Shown here in pieces: positions 1 to 6,377 of a stretch of 12,454 nucleotides of DNA. This DNA is from Thiobacillaceae bacterium (GTDB lineage Bacteria; Pseudomonadota; Gammaproteobacteria; Burkholderiales; Thiobacillaceae): assembly GCA_012274165.1 (NCBI GenBank), contig JAAPAA010000080.1:1-12454 (forward strand), read 5' to 3'. Positions within the stretch are counted from its first letter, which is position 1. Every line of letters starts with the position of its first letter. The notes under the pieces were generated by a model that saw nothing but the letters and a program-made list of their open reading frames with translations, was not told the origin of the DNA and made no database searches. The translations under genes and the position numbers were made by a program.

Positions 1-657
1 CGCAGCACGTGCCAGCAGGTTCAGCGCACCCGGTTCGGAGACGACCTGTTCCTGTTCCAGCACCTCGCCCAGGTGCTGCGCCACCAGCGCGGGCGGCATC
101 GGCTTCAGGTTGAACTGCAGGCAACGGGAGAGCACCGTTACCGGAATCTTCTGCGGGTCGGTGGTAGCGAGAATAAACTTCACGTGCGCCGGCGGTTCTT
201 CCAGCGTCTTCAGCATGGAGTTGAACGCCGGTTTCGACAGCATGTGCACTTCGTCGATGATGTGGACCTTGTAGCGCCCCACCGTCGGCGCGTATTGCGC
301 GTTGTCGAGCACTTCGCGCATGTTGTCGACGCCTGTGTTCGACGCCGCGTCGAGCTCCAGCAAGTCGACAAACCGTCCGGCGTCGATCTGCGTGCAGGCC
401 GAACACACGCCGCATGGCGTGGCGGTGACGCCGGTTTCGCAGTTGAGGCATTTGGCCAGAATCCGCGCCAGCGTGGTCTTGCCCACCCCGCGCGTGCCGG
501 TCAGCAGATAGGCATGGTGCAGCCGTCCTTGCGTCAGCGCATTCGACAGCGCCCGCACCACATGTTCCTGCCCCTTGAGATCGGCAAACGCGCGCGGGCG
601 CCACTTGCGCGCCAGCGCCAGTGCGGGAGAAGCAGATTCGCCGAAGAGATCAGTCAT
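1..657 (-). CDS. dnaX: DNA polymerase III subunits gamma/tau, N-terminal part
   Basis: This is the ATPase core of the replicative clamp loader, which opens the sliding clamp and places it on primed DNA. The 219 visible residues run from the start codon to the window edge, so the gene is cut by the window and not broken. The AAA+ motifs are all present: Walker A GTRGVGKT at residues 54-61, Walker B IIDE near 133-136, and the SRC arginine-finger motif at 177-179. Four zinc-binding cysteines lie at C73, C82, C85 and C88, with the 9-3-3 spacing of E. coli DnaX. ARKWRP near the N-terminus is the family signature. The ATG at 657 is the only ATG before that signature in this frame. I see no Shine-Dalgarno sequence upstream of it, and the inverted-repeat element at 680-788 ends 22 bp upstream of the start. 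The gene lies directly downstream of ffs, a common proteobacterial order. Confidence 0.97.
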   Translation of the reverse strand, partial: MTDLFGESASPALALARKWRPRAFADLKGQEHVVRALSNALTQGRLHHAYLLTGTRGVGKTTLARILAKCLNCETGVTATPCGVCSACTQIDAGRFVDLLELDAASNTGVDNMREVLDNAQYAPTVGRYKVHIIDEVHMLSKPAFNSMLKTLEEPPAHVKFILATTDPQKIPVTVLSRCLQFNLKPMPPALVAQHLGEVLEQEQVVSEPGALNLLARAA

Positions 658-679
658 GGGTTATGTAAGAAGGCGGGAA

Positions 680-788
680 CCATTCCGGGCTGCAATCCGA
701 CGGAGACAAGGCGTCGCGCCGCAGACAGTACAGTGAGTACGGCAAGGCGCGAACAACGCAGTATCCGTCGGATTGCAGCCTGGAATGG
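680..788. repeat. 109-bp inverted-repeat element between ffs and dnaX
   Basis: The left arm (680-704) and the right arm (764-788) are 25-bp inverted repeats that match at 24 of 25 positions. The arms contain GGCTGCAATCC and its complement. The 59-bp centre holds a small palindrome, GTACAGTGAGTAC (728-740), and two imperfect direct copies of a CAAGGCG...GCAGTA segment. No reading frame in it looks like a gene. The outer edge of the right arm overlaps the last bases of the 4.5S RNA. The size, long terminal inverted repeats and intergenic position suggest a MITE or REP/BIME-like mobile repeat. The folded RNA might also end or process the ffs transcript. Target-site duplications are not obvious. 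Confidence 0.7.
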
Positions 789-881
789 CGAGCCTTACCC
801 CCGGCACTGGCATCAATCGCTGTGGCTGCTTCCTTCCGGACCTGACCCGATTCACGATATAGCCATGCGGGGAGACCCGCC
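787..881 (-). ncRNA. ffs: 4.5S RNA, signal recognition particle RNA
   Basis: The RNA pairs with Ffh to target membrane proteins co-translationally. The universally conserved apical domain is present on the minus strand: GGUCAGG followed by UCCGGAAGGAAGCAGCC, complementary to about 824-847. The outer ends pair over 8 bp: GGCGGGUC at the 5' end (881-874) with GGCUCGCC at the 3' end (794-787), including two G-U pairs. This sets a length of about 95 nt, typical for a bacterial small SRP RNA without an Alu domain. Ends are inferred from pairing and could shift by 1-3 nt. The gene lies between the DAHP synthase gene and dnaX. Confidence 0.93.
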
Positions 882-887
882 ACGCGC

Positions 888-893
888 ATTTTA
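888..893 (-). promoter_or_regulatory. Probable -10 box of the ffs promoter
   Basis: On the minus strand TAAAAT lies 6 nt upstream of the predicted first base of 4.5S RNA (881), the correct distance for a sigma-70 -10 box. No good -35 hexamer sits 16-18 bp further upstream, so the assignment rests on position and the -10 match. Confidence 0.45.
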
Positions 894-951
894 ACGCAGA
901 TGCGCGACGCGCCCTATAGAAAAACCGGAAGAACGTGACTGAAGTGGCGTC

Positions 952-2028
952 TTATTCTTCGTCCGCCGGCACCGTCAGCCGGCGTTTCTTCACCGCATCC
1001 GCCAGCATCCGCAGCAACGGGACGGTGTCGTCCCAGCCGATGCAGGCGTCGGTGATCGATTTGGCGTATTCCAGCGGCTGGCCCTGGATGAGGTCCTGGC
1101 GCCCGGCGTTCAGATGGCTTTCGATCATCATGCCGATGATGCGGGTGTCGCCGCCCGCCACTTGCGCGGCGACGTCGGCGCCGACGTCGATCTGGCGCTG
1201 GTACTGCTTGCTGGAGTTGGCGTGTGAGAAGTCAACCATCACCTGCTGGCGCAAGCCTGCCGCAGCCAGCTCGGCACAGGCGGCATGGACGCTGGCGGCG
1301 TCGTAATTCGGCGTTTTGCCGCCGCGCAGGATGACATGGGTGTCTTCGTTGCCGGAGGTGCTGAACACGCCGACGTGGCCCGATTTGGTGATGGAGATGA
1401 AGTGGTGGCGCGCGGCTGCGGCCTTGATCGCGTCGACCGCAATCCTCAGGCTGCCATCGGTGCCGTTCTTGAATCCCACCGGGCACGACAGGCCGGACGC
1501 CAGCTGCCGATGCGACTGCGATTCGGTGGTGCGCGCGCCAATCGCGCCCCAGCCCACCAGATCGGCGATGTATTGCGGCGAGATGAGGTCGAGGAATTCA
1601 GTGGCGCAGGGCAGGCCGATTGTGTTGATGTCCAGCAACAACTTGCGCGCCAGCCGCAGGCCTTCGTTGATGTCGTGGCTCTCGTCGAGATGCGGGTCGT
1701 TGATAAGGCCTTTCCAGCCCACGGTGGTACGGGGTTTTTCGAAATACACGCGCATGACGATGACCAGATCGTGGGCGAGTTCGTCGGCCAGCGGCTTCAG
1801 CTTCTTCGCATAATCGATCGCCGCAACCGGGTCGTGGATCGAGCACGGCCCGACGATGATGAACAGACGGTCATCCGCGCCGCGCAGCACGTCGTGAATG
1901 GCGCTGCGCGCATGCGCGACGTGGGCCAGTACGGTTTCATTGGCGCGGAGTTCCCGCATGATCTGCATCGGGGCAAGCAGTTCACCGCTTTGCTCGATGC
2001 GGGTGTCGTCGGTGCGGGTGGTCGTCAT
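952..2028 (-). CDS. aroG: 3-deoxy-7-phosphoheptulonate (DAHP) synthase, class I
   Basis: The enzyme condenses phosphoenolpyruvate with erythrose 4-phosphate, the first committed step to chorismate and the aromatic amino acids, in the cytoplasm. The 358-residue protein is full length for the AroF/G/H group. Active-site residues align with E. coli AroG with a constant offset of one: metal ligands C62 (in GPCSIHD), H269 (DFSHANSS), E303 (ESH) and D327 (ITDACIGW), and substrate residues R93, K98-P99-R100 and K187 (GFKNGTDG). The start at 2028 has an AGGAG ribosome site 7 nt upstream. Whether it is feedback-inhibited by Phe, Tyr or Trp cannot be read safely from sequence. The upstream leader contains Phe and Tyr codons and an attenuator-like terminator, suggesting control by charged tRNA-Phe (and perhaps tRNA-Tyr). 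The symbol aroG is by family resemblance. Confidence 0.95.
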   Translation of the reverse strand: MTTTRTDDTRIEQSGELLAPMQIMRELRANETVLAHVAHARSAIHDVLRGADDRLFIIVGPCSIHDPVAAIDYAKKLKPLADELAHDLVIVMRVYFEKPRTTVGWKGLINDPHLDESHDINEGLRLARKLLLDINTIGLPCATEFLDLISPQYIADLVGWGAIGARTTESQSHRQLASGLSCPVGFKNGTDGSLRIAVDAIKAAAARHHFISITKSGHVGVFSTSGNEDTHVILRGGKTPNYDAASVHAACAELAAAGLRQQVMVDFSHANSSKQYQRQIDVGADVAAQVAGGDTRIIGMMIESHLNAGRQDLIQGQPLEYAKSITDACIGWDDTVPLLRMLADAVKKRRLTVPADEE

Positions 2029-2056
2029 GGTGTGGCTCCTGGATTTCTGCGGCAGC

Positions 2057-2090
2057 TTAAGCCGGACATTTCATGAAATATCCGGCTTAA
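2057..2090. repeat. 34-bp palindrome in the aroG 5' untranslated region
   Basis: The arms TTAAGCCGGA and TCCGGCTTAA are perfect 10-bp complements. The centre contains the self-complementary 12-mer ATTTCATGAAAT, so only one base pair of the full 34 bp fails to match. It lies 28 bp upstream of the aroG start, downstream of the attenuator terminator, and is not followed by a T tract on either strand. It is therefore not a standard terminator. It could be an operator for a dimeric repressor, an mRNA-stabilising hairpin or a structure affecting translation of aroG. Confidence 0.75.
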
Positions 2091-2092
2091 AC

Positions 2093-2119
2093 AAAAAACC
2101 GCCAGCGGGCTGGCGGTTT
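2093..2119 (-). terminator. Intrinsic terminator in the aroG leader (attenuator)
   Basis: On the minus strand AAACCGCCAGC (2119-2109) pairs perfectly with GCTGGCGGTTT (2106-2096), and six T residues follow (2098-2093). This is a strong Rho-independent terminator. It stands 65 bp upstream of the aroG start codon. The only minus-strand coding sequence before it is the short leader peptide ending at 2142, so its job is probably conditional termination of the aroG transcript. Confidence 0.85.
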
Positions 2120-2163
2120 CGTTAAGGCGTTGCTGTTCGTCTCAGCGCCTCCCGACCGCCTGC
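2109..2163 (-). promoter_or_regulatory. Candidate antiterminator of the aroG attenuator
   Basis: In the transcript GCAGGCGGU (2163-2155, inside the last leader codons) can pair with ACCGCCAGC (2117-2109), the 5' arm of the terminator. This gives eight pairs and one A-A mismatch, and would prevent the terminator from forming. Inside this helix AGGCG (2150-2146) can also pair with CGCCU (2129-2125). A competing upstream pairing, CUGACC (2195-2190) with GGUCGG (2157-2152), would release the terminator arm. The pairings are read from sequence; folding energies were not computed. Confidence 0.6.
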
Positions 2164-2210
2164 GGCGTGGGATAAAAGCAGCTAAAAAAGGTCAGCGTGG
2201 CCGGGTTCAT
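2142..2210 (-). CDS. Phe-rich leader peptide of the aroG attenuator (22 residues)
   Basis: This short frame begins at ATG 2210; an in-frame ATG at 2216 would add two residues. It ends at TGA 2144-2142, 23 bp before the terminator stem. The centre reads TFFSCFYPT: three Phe codons and one Tyr codon within six codons, all ending in T (TTT TTT AGC TGC TTT TAT at 2189-2172). This resembles the composition of the enterobacterial pheA leader peptide. The presumed role is to sense aminoacyl-tRNA supply: a ribosome stalled at the Phe/Tyr codons would mask the 5' protector segment (2195-2190) and leave 2163-2155 free to form the antiterminator. No strong ribosome binding site is visible, which is the main weakness. 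The function is inferred from architecture. Confidence 0.7.
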   Translation of the reverse strand: MNPATLTFFSCFYPTPQAVGRR

Positions 2211-2287
2211 GCTCATCAGTCTATCAAAACCCACCGACCTGCGACAACCGCACTTGCATGGCATCCCATCATCCCGGCTGCCCGCCC

Positions 2288-2293
2288 TATAAT
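2288..2293 (+). promoter_or_regulatory. Consensus -10 box upstream of the PilZ/GGDEF/EAL gene
   Basis: TATAAT stands 31 bp before the chosen start codon at 2325, placing transcription start near 2300. No clear -35 box is found 16-18 bp upstream. A purine-rich GAGGG at 2316-2320 precedes the start codon. Confidence 0.45.
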
Positions 2294-2324
2294 CCGGGCA
2301 AACCAAAGCGAGACAGAGGGAATG

Positions 2325-5300
2325 ATGGATAACAGCATCGATAGCCAGCACAGCGGACAAGATCTGCGGCGCGACAAGCGTTTTCAGGTTTCTCAGGCGG
2401 CCATCATCACGCAAGCCGGGCATACCGAAATCGCCTGCGAAATTCGCGATTTCTGCGTAGGCGGACTGTTCCTTAAATTCACCAATCCAGAAGCGGCGAT
2501 CGCGGCCCTGGCCAAACGCGCCAATGCTGAAGTCGAAATCGTCTTCACCTCGGCGTCGAGCAACGCCACCGCCAACTTCCAGGTGCCCGCGCGGCTCCAA
2601 CGGCTGAGTCCGCTCGGCGTGGGCGTCTCCTTCATCCGTCAGCCGCTCGATGCGCTACGCGCGCTGCAAAAGCTGCGCATGGCGAGTCACCGCCAGAAAC
2701 TTGCCGCGCTGCCCACCTCGGAGGCATTCCCGCACCTGCGTCAAGCCAGCACTACGCTGTTGAACGAAGCCCTGCTGCAGGCGCACGACCAGCTGATGCG
2801 GGTGCTGGGCGACAAGCTCAGCGCGGCTGCGCTGCAGGCCTCCGGCATTGCCGAACACAGCGGATTGTTGAGTGCGATGCACGAATTCAGCCAGCACGCC
2901 GCAATGGTGCAAAACCGCTTTGTGCAGCAGGTGATGGACACGCTGAAGCAGACCCATGCCGTTCAGCCCCAGATCAAATCGGGTTCCAGCGACGGCGGCC
3001 TGGCACTGGTTGACGAACTGGATTTTGAGGACTGGCTCGCCACCTCGACCGAAGCCCACAAGCTGGAAGAGCAGTTCCAGGAGCAACTGGCCGATATCGA
3101 GCCGCGCATCGGCCAATTATTTGGCTTTGCCTGCGACCACAGCACCAACCCGTTCGGCCCCGGCGTCATCGGCCATGCTTTCCGCAGCGCGGTGCAGGAT
3201 GTTCCGGTATCGGCACGCGCGCGGCAGGTGGCCTATGTCACCTTGCGCGACATGTTGTCCGACCAGTTGGCTCCGTTGTATGCGGAATTGCTGGCGATGC
3301 TGCCGATTTCGCAGGCCGAAACCAGGCAGCAGCAAACCGCCCCAACACCGCCGCCCCTGCCCACCGCGTCAAACGACCATCAGCCCGCACAAGCTGAAAC
3401 AGGCGCGCCCGGCACGCCGCCCCAACAAGGTACGCTCAGCCGCATAACCAGCTCCTTGATGGATTTTTTCCAGGGCAACCAGGGTGGCCAGCGCAACCAA
3501 GGCAACGCAGCGCCTGGCGCCGCCGTACCCGCGGGCGCCCCGGCGCCACAGACAGGTCAAAGTGGCTACGCGCAGCCTGCCGGGGCGGGCAGTCAAGCGA
3601 TGCCAATGAATATGCCCGGCGTAGCGCATTCGCCGGTGTTGCAACGGCTGGCTGCGGCTGGCGCATTGCCGCCTGCTGTCACGCAGGAGATGCAACGCTC
3701 GGTTGACATGTTCGGCGCGCTCTTCGACACCATGCACGCCGAAAAGTCGGTCAGCGAAGGCATGCGGCCGTTTTTCCAGCAACTGGAAACCAGCCTCATC
3801 AAGCTGGCAATGTCCGACCCGCAATTCCTGAACTCGCCCAGCCATCCGGCGCACAAGGTCTTGAACACGCTCGACCGCATCAGCATGGTGGCGGGCGACG
3901 ACGGCAAAATCAGCGATGCGCGGCTGATGCGGCTGATGAGCCGCTGGACCGACCGCATCAACGCCGAAGCCGACAAAAATCCGGGCGTATTCGAAGAAGC
4001 GCGCACCCAGCTCGAGCGCGTGGTCAAGCCGCTGCTGAATGAACGTGCCGCGCGCGTATTCCGGCTGCAGGAAATGTGCGAAGGCCGCCAGAACGCCGAG
4101 ATCGCCAAGCAACGTATCCTGCGCGAGCTGCTGGCGCGGCTGGACACCCACCCGGTGCCCAACGCCGTGATCGAATTGCTGAACGGCGGCTGGCGCAATG
4201 TGTTGTTCATCGCGGAAATGCGCCATGGCATCGACAGCGACGAGGCACGCGAGGCATGGCAGGTGCTGCGGCAGTTGTGTGGCTGGCTGGATCCGGAACT
4301 CGTCGAACCGCCGACGGCCAACGAAATCCAGGCCTTGCTGCAACGGATCGACCAGGAACTCACGCATGTATGCGCCGACAAATTCGCGCAGGACCGCATC
4401 GTCGACCAGCTCGCCACGGCGCTGTTCGAAACCGACAAGGCGCAACACCCGCGTACCGCAATCGGCGCCCGCCTGATCGACGCGGCCAGCGAGCCGCTCA
4501 CCGACGTGCAGGACAATCTGGCCGAGCGTCTGCGCGTCGGCGACTGGCTGCAATTCAAGTCGCAGGACACCCCGCTCAACCTGATCTGGATCGGCGACCA
4601 GCCGCACGTGTACGTGTTCGCCAACTATCGCGGCATCAAAAAACTCGACCTCAAGCGACCGGATTTGCTGCAATCGCTGGAAGACGGCGAAGCGCAATGG
4701 ACCGAAGACCTGGAGTTGCCGCTGATGGATCGATCCTACAGCGCGATGATCCAGAAAATGCAACGCGACCTGCTGTGGCAGGCCTCGCACGATTCCGCCA
4801 CGGGCCTTGCCAACCGCAAGAGTTTCTTCCGCGCGATCCGCCGTGCCTGGCTACGCAACCAGGAAACTGGGGGTGGCTATGCCATCGGCGTCATCCAGTT
4901 CGACATCCTCAACCCGGCCGGCGAGGCGGCAGCGAGCGACGTCCGCACGCCCATCCTGCGCGAACTCTCCCAACTGCTGCCCACGCTGTTGCCGGCCAGC
5001 GCCCAGCTGGCGCGCGCCGGCGAATCCGGCCTCGCATTCTGGATCGAGGCCGCCGATGCCGATGCCGCCCAGGAGCAGGCCGAAACGCTGCTGCGCACCC
5101 TGACCGCCCAGCCGCAGGAAATTCATGGCATGCGCTACCACGTGCAGATGGCGGCGGGACTCATGTGGGTCAGCGACTGCATCAGCCCTGAAACGTATTA
5201 CGACAACGCCAACGCCGCCAGCGCCCGCGCCCGTGAATCCGGGCAGGCGGTGGTGCAATACAGCAGCGAAGTCAACGACAGTGGCGTGCTGGCACTGGCG

Positions 5301-6047
5301 CAATGGGCGCACGAACTGACCGCCATCCTCGCCAGCAACCAGCTCAGCCTCAACTGCCAGCCGGTGGTGGCCGCGGCAGACGCTGCACGCACCCCGCTGT
5401 ATTACGAAGTGCTGCTGCATCCGAGCGCACATAGCGAACGCGCCATCGCCACGCGCGACCTGATCGACGTCGCCGCACGCCTGCAACGCATTACCGAGAT
5501 CGATCGCTGGGTGGTGAAAACCGTCCTGCACTGGATGCGCGGCCACACTGACAGCCTGGCGACCATTGGCGGCCTGTCGATCAACCTGTCCGGCCAATCG
5601 GTTACCAATCCGCTGTTCCTGAAATTTTTGCTGGCGGAACTGGCGCGCGGCGACCTCCCCGGCGACCAGCTCATTTTCGAAATCAGCGAAGCCGATGCGG
5701 TCGAAGGCCACGCCCAGACCCAACTGTTCATGCGCCAACTGCAGCGCCACGGCTGCCGCTTCACCCTCGACGACTTCGGCATCGGCAGCAGCTCATACAC
5801 CAGCCTGAAGAGCATGAAGCTCGACTACCTGAAAATCGACCGCAACCTGGTACGCGAAATCGGCACCAGCATGATCGACGAAGCGCTGGTGCGTTCCATA
5901 CTGGAAACCGGCAGCTTCCTCGGCATCAAGACCGTGGCCGGCTTCATCGAAGACCCCGACTTCCTCAACACCCTGGTCGAAATGGGGGTCGATTGCGTGC
6001 AGGGCTATTTCATCGGCGCACCGCAGCCGCTGGACAGCCTGGAATAA
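2325..6047 (+). CDS. PilZ-DUF1631-degenerate GGDEF-EAL protein, probable c-di-GMP receptor
   Basis: This is a 1240-residue cytoplasmic protein with no signal peptide or membrane segment. A PilZ-like domain occupies about residues 10-100, with RxxxR at R15-R19 and a DxSxxG variant at D42-G47 in which Ser is Cys44. A DUF1631-type alpha-rich region fills about 105-790 and is interrupted by a Pro/Gly/Gln-rich linker (about 336-430). A GGDEF-fold domain (about 815-970) starts with HDSATGLANR, but the signature is GESGL at 899-903, so cyclase activity is not expected. The C-terminal EAL domain (about 1005-1240) keeps E1028 (EVL), N1087, E1119, D1149-D1150, K1170 and Q1226 but has Gly1206 where the catalytic Glu belongs. 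The role is probably c-di-GMP binding and signal relay. Start 2325 is chosen because GAGG is 5 nt away; ATG 2322 is the alternative. It is transcribed divergently from aroG. Confidence 0.88.
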   Translation: MDNSIDSQHSGQDLRRDKRFQVSQAAIITQAGHTEIACEIRDFCVGGLFLKFTNPEAAIAALAKRANAEVEIVFTSASSNATANFQVPARLQRLSPLGVGVSFIRQPLDALRALQKLRMASHRQKLAALPTSEAFPHLRQASTTLLNEALLQAHDQLMRVLGDKLSAAALQASGIAEHSGLLSAMHEFSQHAAMVQNRFVQQVMDTLKQTHAVQPQIKSGSSDGGLALVDELDFEDWLATSTEAHKLEEQFQEQLADIEPRIGQLFGFACDHSTNPFGPGVIGHAFRSAVQDVPVSARARQVAYVTLRDMLSDQLAPLYAELLAMLPISQAETRQQQTAPTPPPLPTASNDHQPAQAETGAPGTPPQQGTLSRITSSLMDFFQGNQGGQRNQGNAAPGAAVPAGAPAPQTGQSGYAQPAGAGSQAMPMNMPGVAHSPVLQRLAAAGALPPAVTQEMQRSVDMFGALFDTMHAEKSVSEGMRPFFQQLETSLIKLAMSDPQFLNSPSHPAHKVLNTLDRISMVAGDDGKISDARLMRLMSRWTDRINAEADKNPGVFEEARTQLERVVKPLLNERAARVFRLQEMCEGRQNAEIAKQRILRELLARLDTHPVPNAVIELLNGGWRNVLFIAEMRHGIDSDEAREAWQVLRQLCGWLDPELVEPPTANEIQALLQRIDQELTHVCADKFAQDRIVDQLATALFETDKAQHPRTAIGARLIDAASEPLTDVQDNLAERLRVGDWLQFKSQDTPLNLIWIGDQPHVYVFANYRGIKKLDLKRPDLLQSLEDGEAQWTEDLELPLMDRSYSAMIQKMQRDLLWQASHDSATGLANRKSFFRAIRRAWLRNQETGGGYAIGVIQFDILNPAGEAAASDVRTPILRELSQLLPTLLPASAQLARAGESGLAFWIEAADADAAQEQAETLLRTLTAQPQEIHGMRYHVQMAAGLMWVSDCISPETYYDNANAASARARESGQAVVQYSSEVNDSGVLALAQWAHELTAILASNQLSLNCQPVVAAADAARTPLYYEVLLHPSAHSERAIATRDLIDVAARLQRITEIDRWVVKTVLHWMRGHTDSLATIGGLSINLSGQSVTNPLFLKFLLAELARGDLPGDQLIFEISEADAVEGHAQTQLFMRQLQRHGCRFTLDDFGIGSSSYTSLKSMKLDYLKIDRNLVREIGTSMIDEALVRSILETGSFLGIKTVAGFIEDPDFLNTLVEMGVDCVQGYFIGAPQPLDSLE

Positions 6048-6058
6048 GCGGAGGGGCA

Positions 6059-6080
6059 ACCCGTCGCATACGCCACGGGT
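6059..6080. other. Small inverted repeat between convergent genes
   Basis: ACCCGT and ACGGGT form a 6-bp stem with a 10-nt loop, just after the stop of the GGDEF/EAL gene and before the stop of the convergent MoaD-like gene. There is no T tract on either side, so it is only a weak terminator candidate. Confidence 0.25.
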
Positions 6081-6098
6081 GATGGCTGACCCAAGTAC

Positions 6099-6377
6099 CT
6101 ACCCCCCACTCAGCGCCTGGAATATGTAGAGGGTCGCATCCTCAGGCACGCGATCAGAGAGGGTTTTTCGATCGATCACGATGGTGTCGTTGAGGCTGAT
6201 ATTGACATGTCGGCGCAGTGCGCCATGTTCGTCGAGCACGTAATCGGAGAATCCCGGGGCCAGTTCGTCAACCGCGCGCAGGACGTCCGCTACCGAGCCG
6301 GCCGGCACCCGTATCGTGCGGTTTTCGAGTGCCGGAAAGAAGCGGTACAGATGCCGGGTCATTTCCACCGTGGGCAT
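6099..6377 (-). CDS. MoaD/ThiS-family ubiquitin-like protein
   Basis: This 92-residue protein has the small beta-grasp pattern of MoaD and ThiS and ends in Leu-Ser-Gly-Gly. In this family the terminal Gly-Gly is adenylated and thiocarboxylated so that the protein can donate sulfur. No moaE, thiG, thiF/moeB-type or other classical partner is in the window, so the acceptor is unknown. It overlaps the 3' end of the upstream beta-propeller gene by 19 bp, implying co-expression. The start at 6377 (MPTVEMTRHLYRFFP) is preferred because the segment preceding the second Met resembles the N-terminus I recall for this subfamily. ATG at 6362 is the alternative: it would form an ATGA overlap with the neighbour's stop and has a weak GGTGG before it. 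Confidence 0.82.
   Translation of the reverse strand: MPTVEMTRHLYRFFPALENRTIRVPAGSVADVLRAVDELAPGFSDYVLDEHGALRRHVNISLNDTIVIDRKTLSDRVPEDATLYIFQALSGG

Noticed and set aside
73..894. Long open frame on the plus strand across dnaX and ffs
   Set aside because: It is antisense to the clearly recognisable dnaX and the SRP RNA; its Arg/His-rich composition is typical of a shadow frame.
1285..2076. Plus-strand 263-codon frame opposite aroG
   Set aside because: It is antisense to a gene with all active-site residues intact; no family resemblance.
2224..2252. Possible minus-strand promoter TTGTCG/TAGACT for the aroG leader
   Set aside because: The hexamers are weak with 18-bp spacing, and the start would fall almost at the leader ATG, leaving no room for a ribosome site; not strong enough to annotate.
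2130..2324. Upstream extension of the PilZ/GGDEF/EAL frame
   Set aside because: The extra residues lie across the divergent control region and its consensus -10 box (2288-2293); the real domain start and a purine-rich site support ATG 2325 (or 2322).
2211..2600. Longer minus-strand frame that ends in the aroG leader peptide
   Set aside because: It runs antisense through the PilZ domain coding sequence; only the last 22-24 codons, outside the plus-strand gene, have the leader-peptide character.
3369..4790. 473-codon minus-strand frame within the large plus-strand gene
   Set aside because: A shadow of high-GC coding sequence on the other strand; the translation has biased composition and no recognisable domain.
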